From JANMGV01 sp037440405 (lineage in GTDB: Bacteria > Planctomycetota > Planctomycetia > Pirellulales > Pirellulaceae): DNA of 64,000 bases. Position 1 is the first letter of the stretch; the number at the start of each line of letters is the position of its first letter. The notes beneath the pieces were generated by a model. That model had not been told where the DNA came from and made no database searches. It saw nothing but the letters and a program-made list of their open reading frames with translations. The position numbers and the translations under genes were made by a program. Shown piece after piece: positions 8,099 to 17,292 of the stretch. The stretch is taken from the NCBI GenBank assembly GCA_037440405.1, contig JBBIUE010000015.1, positions 9,668 through 73,667 of the forward strand. The letters are read 5' to 3'.

Positions 8099-9034
8099 AT
8101 GACGAGTCTTCCCTCTGATTCTTTGGAAAATCGATCCTCATTCGGCGAAGACCAGTTGCTCTCGAAATGGAAAGAAATTCAGGGAATTGTCGAATCCCAG
8201 CTCTGTCGCTATCTCGACGAGTTGTCCGACGATTGTCCAAAGCAGCTTCGGGAAGCGATGGCGTATTCGCTTCTGTCCGCAGGTAAACGTCTCCGACCTG
8301 TGTTGGCCTTTTTGGCTTGCGAGTCTGTGTCGGGATCATTCGATGGCGTGCTTCCGGCTGCCTGTGCCTTGGAGATGATCCACAGCTACTCTTTGATCCA
8401 CGATGATTTACCTGCCATGGACGACGACGATCTGCGACGCGGACTCCCGACCTGCCACAAGCAATTTGATGAGGCGACGGCAATACTGGCGGGAGACGGA
8501 CTGCAAGCATTGGCTTTTGAGACGCTCGCTTGTGAAATTCATCCTCCCGAAGTGGCAAGCCAGATGATCCGCTGCCTAGCTCGTGCCGCCGGTCCTGAGG
8601 GAATGGTTGGGGGACAAATGGACGATCTACTCGCTGAAAACATAACGGATGCGGATCGGCAATTGTTAGAATCCATCCATCGACGGAAGACTGGATGTAT
8701 GATAAAAGCATCGTCTGTTTTGGGGGGGCTCGCGGGTGGTGCTTCCAGCGAACAACTTCAATTGCTGGCAAATTTTGGTGCGCACATTGGGGTCGTCTTC
8801 CAGATCGTTGATGATATCCTAGATGTAACGGCCTGTAGCCAATCCATGGGAAAGCGAACGAGGAAGGACTCGGAGCAGGGCAAATTAACTTATCCTAGGC
8901 TTTTCGGTTTGAACCAAAGTCAAGCGTTGGCGGCGAGCATTACGGAAACGGCAGTCGCGAACCTCCAAAATGGCTCGATTCGCTCCGATATGCTGATTGC
9001 ACTCGCTCGATACATCTTGAATAGGAGCCACTAG
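8099..9034 (+). CDS. ispA: Geranyl/farnesyl diphosphate synthase (IspA-type)
   Basis: This is a trans-isoprenyl diphosphate synthase of 311 residues that condenses isopentenyl diphosphate with allylic diphosphates. It shows the GKRLRP IPP-binding motif (about residue 62), the first aspartate-rich motif DDLPAMDDDDLRRG (about 101-114), GDGLQALAFE, a KTG motif (about 200) and the second aspartate-rich motif VDDILD (about 240), followed by GKRTRKDSEQGKLTYP. The four-residue insert in the first Asp motif (DDxxxxD) is the bacterial type II FPP/GGPP form; chain length cannot be fixed from sequence. The stop overlaps the dxs GTG by one nucleotide, so prenyl precursor supply and elongation are coupled in one operon. 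Confidence 0.93.
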   Translation: MTSLPSDSLENRSSFGEDQLLSKWKEIQGIVESQLCRYLDELSDDCPKQLREAMAYSLLSAGKRLRPVLAFLACESVSGSFDGVLPAACALEMIHSYSLIHDDLPAMDDDDLRRGLPTCHKQFDEATAILAGDGLQALAFETLACEIHPPEVASQMIRCLARAAGPEGMVGGQMDDLLAENITDADRQLLESIHRRKTGCMIKASSVLGGLAGGASSEQLQLLANFGAHIGVVFQIVDDILDVTACSQSMGKRTRKDSEQGKLTYPRLFGLNQSQALAASITETAVANLQNGSIRSDMLIALARYILNRSH

Positions 9035-10944
9035 TGAGCATGCACAACGTTTTGTCTCGCCTTGATTCAGCCGATTCGTTGCGGCATATGTCCCTCAACG
9101 ATCTTGAGAAACTGGCCGCAGAGATTCGAGACGTCTTGTGCAACTTGCTGGCGACGCGAACCGCTCACTTTGCTTCCAACTTAGGCGTCGTCGAACTTTG
9201 TATCGCCTTGCACAGTGTTTTCGATTTTCGCACAGATCGATTGATTTGGGATACTGGCCATCAAATCTATCCGCACAAGTTGGTGACCGGACGTTATCAC
9301 GAATTCAGGACCATCCGCGAGCGAGGTGGCTTGATGGGTTACCCGAATCCAGCGGAAAGCGACTATGACTTATTCATGACCGGTCACGCCGGTTGCAGCG
9401 TGTCCACCGCGTTGGGACTCAAGTCCGGAGATGACCTGATTGGAGAAGGAGACAGGAAGTCGGTCGCGGTGATCGGCGATGGAGCTCTTCCATCCGGAAT
9501 TGTCTTCGAAGCCTTTAATAATGCTGGCGAACTGAACAAAGACCTGCTCATCATCTTGAACGACAACAAGATGTCGATTTGTCCCCGCGTCGGTGCTGTT
9601 GCGCGGTACCTCGATCGTTTGCGGACCAACCCGTTCTACACGGGATTGAAGAGCGAGGTCGTCAAGATGCTCAATCGATTCCCGCTGTTTGGCGATCCCG
9701 CAGAGCGCCTCCTCGTTCAGATCAAGGAAGGCGTCAAAGCTGGAATGGTCGGCGGCATGATGTTTGAGGAGTTCGGCATTCGCTACATCGGACCGATCGA
9801 TGGACATGATATCGGAATGTTGCGCAAGTATCTTCAAATGGTCAAAGACCAACAGGGTCCGATCTTATTGCATGTCGTGACCGAGAAAGGTCATGGGTAT
9901 CAGCCTGCGGCGAAAGACCCAGTTTACTTCCACACGCCTCCAGCCTTCTTAGACGAGAATGGCGTTCCGAAGCCAATCCCCTCCAGCGGGCGTCCCGCAT
10001 ACACCAATTTCGCTCGCGACGCCATTCTCTCTTGCATGCACAGCGACGAGCGAGTGACCGTCATGACCGCTGCGATGTGTCAAGGCAATAAACTGGAACC
10101 GGTTCGAGATGAGTTTCCCGAGCGCTTCTTTGACGTCGGCATTTGTGAATCTCACGCCGTGGCTTTCGCTGCGGGTCAAGCCAAGGCCGGCTTGCGTCCC
10201 ATCGTTGCCATCTATAGTACGTTTCTTCAAAGAAGTTATGACCAGATCTTTCAGGAAGTGGCTCTCCAGAATCTTCCCGTCGTGTTCATGATGGATCGTG
10301 GAGGTTTGGCCGGTCCTGATGGTCCAACACACCATGGCGTGTTCGATATCGGATACATGCGTGTCTTCCCGAACATGGTTATGATGTCACCGGGCGATGC
10401 CTCTGACGTTGAGCCCATGTTGCGATTTGCTTTGTCCTACCCAGGTCCGGTTGCCATTCGTTATCCCAAAGCGAATGCCCTTTCCATTGATCGACCGAAA
10501 CAGCCGATTGAGCTGGGCAGGTCTGAAGTTCTGATGGAAGGTTCAGATGGCGCCATCGTTGCCTGCGGTTCGATGGTCGAGCAAGCCCTGGAGTCGGCCC
10601 GTTTGCTCGCCGATGAAGGCCTAAGCGTGACTGTAGTCAATGCTCGGTTCATTAAGCCCTTGGATACGGAACTCCTATCGCGATTCTTCCGCGATCGTCG
10701 GTTTGTCGTGACGGTCGAGGAAGCAGCTCTCATGGGAGGATTTGGCAGCGCTGTCCTCGAAGAAGCTTGTCGGCATGGCTGGGATACCCGCTCGATGCGA
10801 ATCCTTGGTCTGCCCGACCGTTTCATCGAACATGGAGAGCGAGGAGAATTGCTGAGCGAATTGGGACTCGATGCTGTCGGGATCGCCCGAACCTGTCGTG
10901 AATTGGCGGAACGCCGGCACGCGACCGATTTTGCCAAGTTGTAG
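9034..10944 (+). CDS. dxs: 1-deoxy-D-xylulose-5-phosphate synthase
   Basis: DXS is the thiamine-diphosphate transketolase-like enzyme that joins pyruvate and glyceraldehyde 3-phosphate to open the MEP isoprenoid pathway. The 636-residue product has WDTGHQIYPHK near 69, GHAGCSVSTALG near 112, the TPP-binding motif GDGALPSG...NDNK (about 149-182), VGICESHAVAFAAG near 367 with the catalytic glutamate, and DRGGLAGPDGPTHHG near 420. In the second and fourth of these, residues differ from the commonest forms (GH-A-G-C-S for GH-S-S-T-S, ESHA for EQHA), but catalytic positions are kept. The GTG at 9034 overlaps the ispA stop; an ATG two codons later is an alternative start. Confidence 0.95.
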   Translation: MSMHNVLSRLDSADSLRHMSLNDLEKLAAEIRDVLCNLLATRTAHFASNLGVVELCIALHSVFDFRTDRLIWDTGHQIYPHKLVTGRYHEFRTIRERGGLMGYPNPAESDYDLFMTGHAGCSVSTALGLKSGDDLIGEGDRKSVAVIGDGALPSGIVFEAFNNAGELNKDLLIILNDNKMSICPRVGAVARYLDRLRTNPFYTGLKSEVVKMLNRFPLFGDPAERLLVQIKEGVKAGMVGGMMFEEFGIRYIGPIDGHDIGMLRKYLQMVKDQQGPILLHVVTEKGHGYQPAAKDPVYFHTPPAFLDENGVPKPIPSSGRPAYTNFARDAILSCMHSDERVTVMTAAMCQGNKLEPVRDEFPERFFDVGICESHAVAFAAGQAKAGLRPIVAIYSTFLQRSYDQIFQEVALQNLPVVFMMDRGGLAGPDGPTHHGVFDIGYMRVFPNMVMMSPGDASDVEPMLRFALSYPGPVAIRYPKANALSIDRPKQPIELGRSEVLMEGSDGAIVACGSMVEQALESARLLADEGLSVTVVNARFIKPLDTELLSRFFRDRRFVVTVEEAALMGGFGSAVLEEACRHGWDTRSMRILGLPDRFIEHGERGELLSELGLDAVGIARTCRELAERRHATDFAKL

Positions 10945-10974
10945 AGAAGCATGTAGCTCGAGAGAGTTCGGTCG

Positions 10975-11844
10975 ATGACCCCAGTGAACAAAGCTCCGAA
11001 CCTCCTGCGAGTGGTGGTCTTGGCTCCTAAATTTCGTCCGCATGTTCAGCGAGAATTTGAACGACTTCGTCCCTTGATCGAAGCGCCATGCCAACTGATC
11101 GCTGTGGACGAAGACTTTAGTTATGTCTTCGATGACGAATCGATCGACATGGTCGTCGTGCTTGGAGGGGATGGCTCCATCCTTCAGGCAGCGCGACAAA
11201 TGGGAAGGTACCAGCATCCCGTTCTTGGAGTCAATTTGGGAAAGCTCGGCTTCTTAGCAGCTCTATCCCCTTCACAGTTTGAAGAATGCTGGCCCAAAGT
11301 TTGCCGTGGACAGTTTGCTATCACCAAGCACTTGATGTTCGAGACCAGTGTTCTCGAAGGCCATGAAAGAACACATTCGCAAATCGGATTGAATGAGCTA
11401 GCGATTCTCGGCGGGCCCCCTTACTCGATGTTGCATATTGATCTTTACGTGGATGGGGAATTGGCTACTACTTACAGTTGTGACGGTCTGATCATCAGCA
11501 CACCCATTGGTTCGACAGCACATAACCTGTCCGCCGGTGGTCCAATTTTACGAAAGAACCTGGAAGCGTTTGTGATCAGCCCGATCAATCCGCACACATT
11601 GACGATGCGACCCATGGTCGACACATCGGATCGAGTGTTTGTACTCAAGACACGCGAATACCATTCATCTTGCAATGTGGTGGTCGATGGCCGAGTCTTG
11701 TGTCCCTTCCGTCCTGAAATGACGGTCCAAGTGACGCGAGCCAGCGAAACATTTCAACTCGTCCATGTGGAAGGGATGAGCGACTACTCTGCGTTGCGGG
11801 ATAAATTAGGCTGGAGTGGAAGCCCGAAAGGTATCATTCCCTAG
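10975..11844 (+). CDS. nadK: NAD kinase
   Basis: NadK phosphorylates NAD to NADP. In the 289-residue product the family motifs are clear: VVVLGGDGSILQAAR near residues 60-74, GVNLGKLGFLA near 85-95, GLNELAILG near 139-147, the glycine-rich CDGLIISTPIGSTAHNLSAG near 170-189 and NPHTLTMRPMV near 206. The C-terminal tail is short. It follows dxs by 30 nt in the same direction and is likely the last enzyme gene of the xseB-ispA-dxs operon. NADPH is used by the MEP pathway reductase, so the clustering is metabolically sensible, but co-regulation is inferred. Confidence 0.93.
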   Translation: MTPVNKAPNLLRVVVLAPKFRPHVQREFERLRPLIEAPCQLIAVDEDFSYVFDDESIDMVVVLGGDGSILQAARQMGRYQHPVLGVNLGKLGFLAALSPSQFEECWPKVCRGQFAITKHLMFETSVLEGHERTHSQIGLNELAILGGPPYSMLHIDLYVDGELATTYSCDGLIISTPIGSTAHNLSAGGPILRKNLEAFVISPINPHTLTMRPMVDTSDRVFVLKTREYHSSCNVVVDGRVLCPFRPEMTVQVTRASETFQLVHVEGMSDYSALRDKLGWSGSPKGIIP

Positions 11845-11895
11845 TTCGATTTCCAAATTTCGTTCGTTTGCATTTGGCATGGCAAGGAGGCATCC

Positions 11896-12819
11896 ATGAA
11901 AAATAGTGCATGGTTTGGAACGTTCGTCGGTATCGGCTTAGCAACTTTGTTGCTCCCGAAGGTAGGCTTTGGGCAAGCGACGAAGGCGACCGGTGCAGCC
12001 TCCTCTCCGAATGAGGTCCTGCTTCGATATAAGCTGAGTCAGGGCCAGATCATCGAAAGCGAAGTTGTTCACTTGGCCAAGACCGACACCAAGATTGAGG
12101 CGACGGACCAGAGCTCCCAATCTCGTTCCATCAGCAAGAAAATTTGGGAGGTGACCAAAGTTCAGCCCGACGGAACGATGACGTTCGTCCTGCGCGTCGA
12201 AGAGGTGGATATGTCCCAACAAATCGGCGATGCGGAGGAAGTGCATTACAACTCCGCCAAGGACAAGGAACCGCCTGCCATGTTCAAGAACGTTGCAGAG
12301 AGCCTCAAGAAGCCGATCGCAACGATCACCATCAGCCCACGAGGGGAGATCCAATCGCGCGACGATAAATCGATGTCTCCAACTTTGGGGATGGGAGATG
12401 TCACCTTAACCTTTCCCGAAAAGGCGATGAGCATCGGCAGTTCATGGGAAGTCCCCAGAGAGATTCGAGTTCGACTCGAAGATGGCGGAACGAAGGTCAT
12501 CAAAATACGCGAACTCTACACATTAGAAAAGTTCAGCGCGGGAGTGGCTACGATCAGCGTCGCTTCCGAACCCATCACACCGTACGACGATCCGAAAATC
12601 GAAGCGCAAGTCGTTCAGCAGTTGAGCAATGGGAAAATCAAATTCGACGTCGATGCTGGACGGCTGATCTCCAAAGAACTCCAGTGGAACGAAAAAGTCG
12701 TCGGATTTAGCGGGCCGGGCAGCATGATGAACTACGCCGCTCGATACTCGGAGGAGACCAAAGATGTCAAGTCTGCTTCAACAGCTCGCAAGGTCGGTAA
12801 AATCCAGCAACGTCGATAA
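11896..12819 (+). CDS. Secreted hypothetical protein (DUF6263-like)
   Basis: A 307-residue protein with a signal peptide (residues about 1-27, hydrophobic core FGTFVGIGLATLLLP, cleavage after VGFGQA). The mature part is a beta-rich protein with phrases such as LLRYKLSQGQ, WEVTKVQPDGTMTFVLRVE, TISPRGEI, and FPEKAMSIGSSWEV; this pattern is that of planctomycete periplasmic proteins classed as DUF6263, whose function is unknown. The ATG at 11896 follows AAGGAGG at a 7-nt spacing, a strong ribosome binding site. It is 51 nt downstream of nadK and may be read from the same transcript. No catalytic motif is visible. Confidence 0.75.
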   Translation: MKNSAWFGTFVGIGLATLLLPKVGFGQATKATGAASSPNEVLLRYKLSQGQIIESEVVHLAKTDTKIEATDQSSQSRSISKKIWEVTKVQPDGTMTFVLRVEEVDMSQQIGDAEEVHYNSAKDKEPPAMFKNVAESLKKPIATITISPRGEIQSRDDKSMSPTLGMGDVTLTFPEKAMSIGSSWEVPREIRVRLEDGGTKVIKIRELYTLEKFSAGVATISVASEPITPYDDPKIEAQVVQQLSNGKIKFDVDAGRLISKELQWNEKVVGFSGPGSMMNYAARYSEETKDVKSASTARKVGKIQQRR

Positions 12820-13056
12820 CTCGCCATGTTGCGGCGGATGCAGTTCTTCGGGCCCGACGGCGACTTATCAGCGACGACGAGCGCCCAGCATGAACCGTAA
12901 CGTGGGTGCGACGAGAATGGTAAGTGATTTCAGTCGTAGTTTGATGGTCCACCGGTCGCGAGAGCAGTGCCGCGAGTCACGATCAGAACGACGTTTGAGT
13001 CTGACTCGTAGTTGTGATCTCCTATCATCAACGATTGATGACGTTGGACCAGTGGT

Positions 13057-15981
13057 TCAAGTCACGGTTAAGCCTTGATTGCGGCATTCGATCCAGGATT
13101 TGGCACTTGGTAATAGACCGTAGGCGTAGGCGAGCAGGACAATGGGGTGGATCGTCGGCTTATCGACCCCCTGCTCCATCTGCAATTTGCAGGCAGTACA
13201 TTCGGTGCTGCCGATGGTAGCGGCCGTTTGCTGCAGTTTGCTCACCAGTCCCCAACCGATGCGAAGGCTGGTTCGATAGTTTTCGCGGCGCAGTCCGAAC
13301 GTTCCTGCCATCCCGCTGCAGCCTGCATCGGCAACGTGAACGCTCAGTCCTGGAATTAAGCGAAGGAGTTGCAATCCAGGCTGCTCGGCATCGATCGCTC
13401 GCAGATGGCACGGTAGGTGATAGAGCACGGAGAGATTGACCGGAGTAAAGTTCAGCTCCAGCTCATTGGATCGATGCAAATTCAGCAAGTAGCGACCGGC
13501 ATCCCACGAATGGTCGGCGACCAATCGAGCATCTTCGTTATCCAGAAACTGCAAGTACTCACGTTGTAAGCACAAGACGGCCGAAGGTTCCGTGGCCACG
13601 ATTTCGTAGCCTTGGCGAACGGCTTCGGCTAATCGCCGGATCATGGGTGCGACGAGCTTTCTTGCTCGGGCGATATCCCCCATCGCGATCTTGCTCATCC
13701 AGGAGATGGTGGGATAGTTGGGTATGAACACATCGACCTTCTGATGCTTCAAGACCTTGACAAAGGCCTTGGCAATCATCGGATTGTGCCAGTAGGCGTA
13801 TTGATCGGCGAAGTAGAGAACTTTGCGGCCGCCCGTTCGGTTTGGGCGATGCAATCGCTCTTGAAGGACCCATCGGCTCAGGGGCTGCTTCGCTAGTCGA
13901 GGCAGACGCCGACCTTGCGCAATTCCCGTCATTCGTTCCAGCAACCACCGCATTTGGCGATTTTCGAGCGCCATGTTGGCTATTCGAGGAATACGGCTGG
14001 CAAGCGCCGCCAGACGATCGATTCTCGAGAGTAATAATTCGCTCCAGGATAGCCCCTGATCGGCGACATGCTGGGCCTTGATCTCTGTGACCAATTTCGG
14101 AATATCAACCGAAGCGGGACATTCGAGTCGACACTGGTGGCAGTGGAAACAAAGGTCGACCAGAGCTTTCATATCTTCATTGGCGAGCGCGGAGATCGAA
14201 AGCTCACCCGTCAATAATCCGCGAAAGGCGTTTGACTTTGCTCGAGGAGACGCTTCTTCACCAAGACCAATCCGAAACATGGGACACATCCGCTCGGCGG
14301 GGTTGCTACTTCGGCATCGGCCACAACCATTGCAGCTTCTCGCGGTTTGATCGATCGATTGATCATTCCACTGGAGAATGGGAATCAGTGGCGACTTCGA
14401 CGACGGGACCGCTGGACGCAGATTATCATTCACACGCTGAGGTGCGTCGGAGATCAACTTGCCGGGATTCATGATGCCAGCTGGATCGAAGAGGTTCTTA
14501 ATGCGCTGGCAAATGGGGAAACGCTCGCCAAGCTGTCGGCGCAGGTAAGCACCGCGGCTCAGTCCAACGGCATGTTCACCAGCGATGACCCCCGAGAACT
14601 CGAATACTTTTTCGTACAGGCTGTCCGAAAGGCGCTGCATTTTATCTCGTTCATCGGGATCGGATAAATCGAGAAAGGGGCGAATGTGGACTTGGCCATG
14701 AGCAGCGTGAGCAAAAAGAGTTGCCGTGACGCGCTCTTGTTTCAGAGTGTTTTGAACTTCAACCAAGAAGTCGGGAAGCTTTTCAACGGCTACCGCAATG
14801 TCATCGACAAACGGCAAGGGTCTGGAGTCGCCTTTGATGCGATACAGACGGGGCACCACGCGCCGGCATAGGGTCCAATACAGCCCTCTTTCGTGTGCAT
14901 CAAAAGTAATACGTGAAGCTCGTGTGGTGGGAGCCTTCCTTTGTATCCTTTGAATCAGCCCAATCAGCCGATTCCGAACGTCGGCGATTTCTTCACCTTG
15001 TTGTTCAATGAGGAGCAATGCCTCTGCGCCGCGAGGCAAGATTGAGTCGAATCGGGCGTCGGTTTCTCTCGCGATCTCGAGAAGGCGTCGATCCATCAGA
15101 TCGCATGCGGCAACGCTCTCGCGTTGGGCTTCGAGAGCTGCCTTCGCCGCCATTTCCAAGCGATCGAAATATAAAAGAACCACGCCTCGCGCTGCCGATA
15201 TTCGCTCCAGTTTCAGCGTCAACTCGGTGATCATCCCAAGCGTTCCTTCGGAACCTGCCAATAACTTACTCAGGTCCACAAAATCGCCATTCATGGCTGA
15301 TTCCAAACGATAGCCGCAGCCACGAGCTACGCCCGACCACGGCGTTTTGCGAATCGTATCGACATTGGCGAAGAGGAGTTGGCCAATCTCGCTGGCGAGG
15401 CGATCGACCGTCGTTGTTGGAAGCAAGTTCTTCCACGAGTGCTTCTCGAGCTTGACGCATTCTCCCGTTGCTAGCACCGTGGTCGCCGATTCGATCGTGT
15501 CCCCCGCGCTGCCGTATCGCGGCCAATGGCTGCCCGAAGTGTCGATGGCAATCGCGCTGCCGATTGTCGTTACGGAACGCGTTGCAGGGTCAGGCCCGAA
15601 GAGGAGCCCGTCTTGGGCGAGCATGCGATTCAAATCGGCAAGTACCATGCCGGGCTGAACGCGGATACGCTGGTTCTCGACATCAAGCTCGATGATGCGT
15701 CGCATAAATCGCGAGAAGTCAACAATCAACCCTTGTCCGAGAGCTTGTCCCGCCAATCCCGTTCCAGCTCCTCTGGGAAACAAAGGAATGGAATTCTCGG
15801 CAGCGTACTGGACGATTCGGATGACGTCCTCGGTATGCCGCGGACGAACGACGCCAATCGGTTTGATTTCATAGACACTTGCGTCGCTGGCGTATAAATG
15901 AGAGTAGAGTTCGCCGCATTCGACGTCCCCCTGGATCAACCCGCGCAAGTCAGCTTGTATTCGATCCCGCTCCCAATTCAT
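13057..15981 (-). CDS. FAD-linked oxidase / 4Fe-4S / CCG-domain oxidoreductase (GlcD-GlpC fusion, YdiJ-like)
   Basis: This 974-residue protein fuses three modules: an N-terminal FAD-binding PCMH domain (about 35-215, with PLFPRGAGTGLAGQ), an FAD-linked oxidase C-terminal domain (about 225-480, ending HAVGLSRGAYL), two 4Fe-4S motifs (CNGCGRC...CP near 549-566 and CFHCHQCRLECP near 609-620), and CCG (cysteine-rich) domains at about 720-960. Such fusions oxidise 2-hydroxy acids such as D-lactate or 2-hydroxyglutarate and pass electrons to the chain. Both Fe-S motifs are complete. The first CCG repeat has lost its cysteines (NYPTISWMSK in place of the GCCGR-type loop; EPSAV for EPSC), and the second has AGCSGMAG for AGCCGMAG. 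The substrate is not predictable. Confidence 0.88.
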   Translation of the reverse strand: MNWERDRIQADLRGLIQGDVECGELYSHLYASDASVYEIKPIGVVRPRHTEDVIRIVQYAAENSIPLFPRGAGTGLAGQALGQGLIVDFSRFMRRIIELDVENQRIRVQPGMVLADLNRMLAQDGLLFGPDPATRSVTTIGSAIAIDTSGSHWPRYGSAGDTIESATTVLATGECVKLEKHSWKNLLPTTTVDRLASEIGQLLFANVDTIRKTPWSGVARGCGYRLESAMNGDFVDLSKLLAGSEGTLGMITELTLKLERISAARGVVLLYFDRLEMAAKAALEAQRESVAACDLMDRRLLEIARETDARFDSILPRGAEALLLIEQQGEEIADVRNRLIGLIQRIQRKAPTTRASRITFDAHERGLYWTLCRRVVPRLYRIKGDSRPLPFVDDIAVAVEKLPDFLVEVQNTLKQERVTATLFAHAAHGQVHIRPFLDLSDPDERDKMQRLSDSLYEKVFEFSGVIAGEHAVGLSRGAYLRRQLGERFPICQRIKNLFDPAGIMNPGKLISDAPQRVNDNLRPAVPSSKSPLIPILQWNDQSIDQTARSCNGCGRCRSSNPAERMCPMFRIGLGEEASPRAKSNAFRGLLTGELSISALANEDMKALVDLCFHCHQCRLECPASVDIPKLVTEIKAQHVADQGLSWSELLLSRIDRLAALASRIPRIANMALENRQMRWLLERMTGIAQGRRLPRLAKQPLSRWVLQERLHRPNRTGGRKVLYFADQYAYWHNPMIAKAFVKVLKHQKVDVFIPNYPTISWMSKIAMGDIARARKLVAPMIRRLAEAVRQGYEIVATEPSAVLCLQREYLQFLDNEDARLVADHSWDAGRYLLNLHRSNELELNFTPVNLSVLYHLPCHLRAIDAEQPGLQLLRLIPGLSVHVADAGCSGMAGTFGLRRENYRTSLRIGWGLVSKLQQTAATIGSTECTACKLQMEQGVDKPTIHPIVLLAYAYGLLPSAKSWIECRNQGLTVT

Positions 15982-16041
15982 GACGGCAATTTAACGAATC
16001 CCCCACGTTTCGTCCATGATTGGTAACCGGCAGGCGGTTCG

Positions 16042-16833
16042 CTAACGTTTTTTGGGATCCGTCATGGAAGTCACAACGAGCCCTAAGATGACGCAGGCTC
16101 CGATAAAGGCAGCTAAAAGGACGCTACCCAGGACAATGCGGGTCACCATGACGCTGTCCATTTTGGGAAGAGCTGACGATTCCGAAGGACTGGAATTGTC
16201 AGCCTCATTTGATGGCTGAGTCGTCGGTTTGCGACCTTCGTCCGTTACACTCATTCCCGTCGCATTTTGTTCTGCCGCCGCTTTCTCCGCTTCGGCTCGC
16301 TTTCGAGCCTCCAATTCGATTTTGCGCTGCATGTCATCGGCGTAGGATGGCGCGAAGAGATTGCTCGATCCAGGCGGAGGACCGTCAAACTTCTTTTCGT
16401 TATCAGGATAGCCGTGAGGTTTGTCTCCTCCCAATCCGGCAGCGGTCATGGAAGAGCCTGGAGGAGGATTGTCCTTACCATAGGAGGGCTGACTACCATA
16501 TCCAGGAACCGCACCAAAATTCGTCCCCAAGCTCGATCCGGGAGGTGGTGTTTTGCCGTCCCCTTGCCCAGGAATGCCATTGCCTCCCGTTGGATAACCT
16601 GGCGGCGGCTGCATGCTGGACCCTGGTGGCGGTCCTTGCATCCCCCCTGCCCCTCCCGTCGGATAGCCAGGAGGCATTTGATTGCTGGAACCAGCACCTT
16701 TCTTGGCGGGTTGCTTTGCACCCTTTTTCTGCGAGCCGCTCGTTTGAGCCTCCGCTGCAGAGGTTAACAGGAAACCTGCGAGGCTGATGAACCCAAGAAA
16801 CCGACCGATATTGCAAAGCGACAAGAAGTTCAT
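16042..16833 (-). CDS. Secreted Pro/Gly-rich protein with repeated PPPGSS motifs and C-terminal membrane anchor
   Basis: The 263-residue product starts with a signal peptide (hydrophobic GRFLGFISLAGFLLTSAAEA, residues 10-29), continues with a lysine-rich stretch and then a low-complexity region of about 100 residues in which PPPGSS recurs four times and PPGYPTGG or PGYPTGG three times. A charged helix (about 168-192, RKIELEARKRAEAEKAAAEQ) is followed by a linker and a C-terminal membrane helix (about 228-254, IVLGSVLLAAFIGACVILGLVV) with a KKR tail. It is therefore probably anchored in a membrane with an extended Pro-rich periplasmic or surface part. I do not recognise the family. The gene is alone on its transcript. 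Confidence 0.7.
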   Translation of the reverse strand: MNFLSLCNIGRFLGFISLAGFLLTSAAEAQTSGSQKKGAKQPAKKGAGSSNQMPPGYPTGGAGGMQGPPPGSSMQPPPGYPTGGNGIPGQGDGKTPPPGSSLGTNFGAVPGYGSQPSYGKDNPPPGSSMTAAGLGGDKPHGYPDNEKKFDGPPPGSSNLFAPSYADDMQRKIELEARKRAEAEKAAAEQNATGMSVTDEGRKPTTQPSNEADNSSPSESSALPKMDSVMVTRIVLGSVLLAAFIGACVILGLVVTSMTDPKKR

Positions 16834-17292
16834 TTTAAGGCTGCTCTACTCAACGATCACCTTGGCATGAAAGAAAAGCCCATTCAAGAGCCGAGCGGAA
16901 GCGAACTAGCTACCGATCATTTCCCGCCAAGGAACTTGGATGAAAATCTCATCGCTCACTAGCGTTTTGAGCTCGTAACGCATCATGGAACACTCGACCT
17001 TTTAGTGTATACCGTACTCGGATGAAATACAAACCAATCGATCACCTGCTTTGTAGAATGTCGCTCCTTTGCAATGGAGTCATCCCTGTCATCTCATAAC
17101 TTTACCGCATAGGTCGGTTGTTGGAAGGTTCGGATCAATGCCGCTTTCCCGTTTCGGTAGGTTCTTCTTAATTGCATACAAATCACGGTAGGTTTCTTGA
17201 TCCATTTGGCCGTTCGGCGTTCGACAGATTTTAGATTTTTTAGCGGGCTTCCGGCATCCATCAGTGACGCATTGAACCGGTAGCAATGCGTG
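16834..17292. other. Intergenic region with one doubtful small cysteine-containing ORF
   Basis: This 459-nt stretch lies upstream of the Pro-rich membrane protein gene and downstream of the aminotransferase gene. The only frame of interest is a leftward one at 17089-17286 that would encode 65 residues with four cysteines (VQCVTDGCRK, KICRT, DLCGK), but its start would be TTG and no ribosome binding site is evident. I see no RNA gene or terminator with a T-tract here. Confidence 0.4.
17089..17286 (-). CDS. Possible small basic protein with four cysteines
   Basis: The frame gives 65 residues, pI clearly basic, with cysteines at about 6, 11, 21 and 60. It begins six nucleotides after the aminotransferase stop and would be the third gene of that leftward operon. 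Against it: the only start is TTG, no homologous family is recognised, and the frame is short enough to arise by chance. A zinc-binding or disulfide-bonded small protein is imaginable but not supported. Confidence 0.2.
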   Translation of the reverse strand: MLPVQCVTDGCRKPAKKSKICRTPNGQMDQETYRDLYAIKKNLPKRESGIDPNLPTTDLCGKVMR

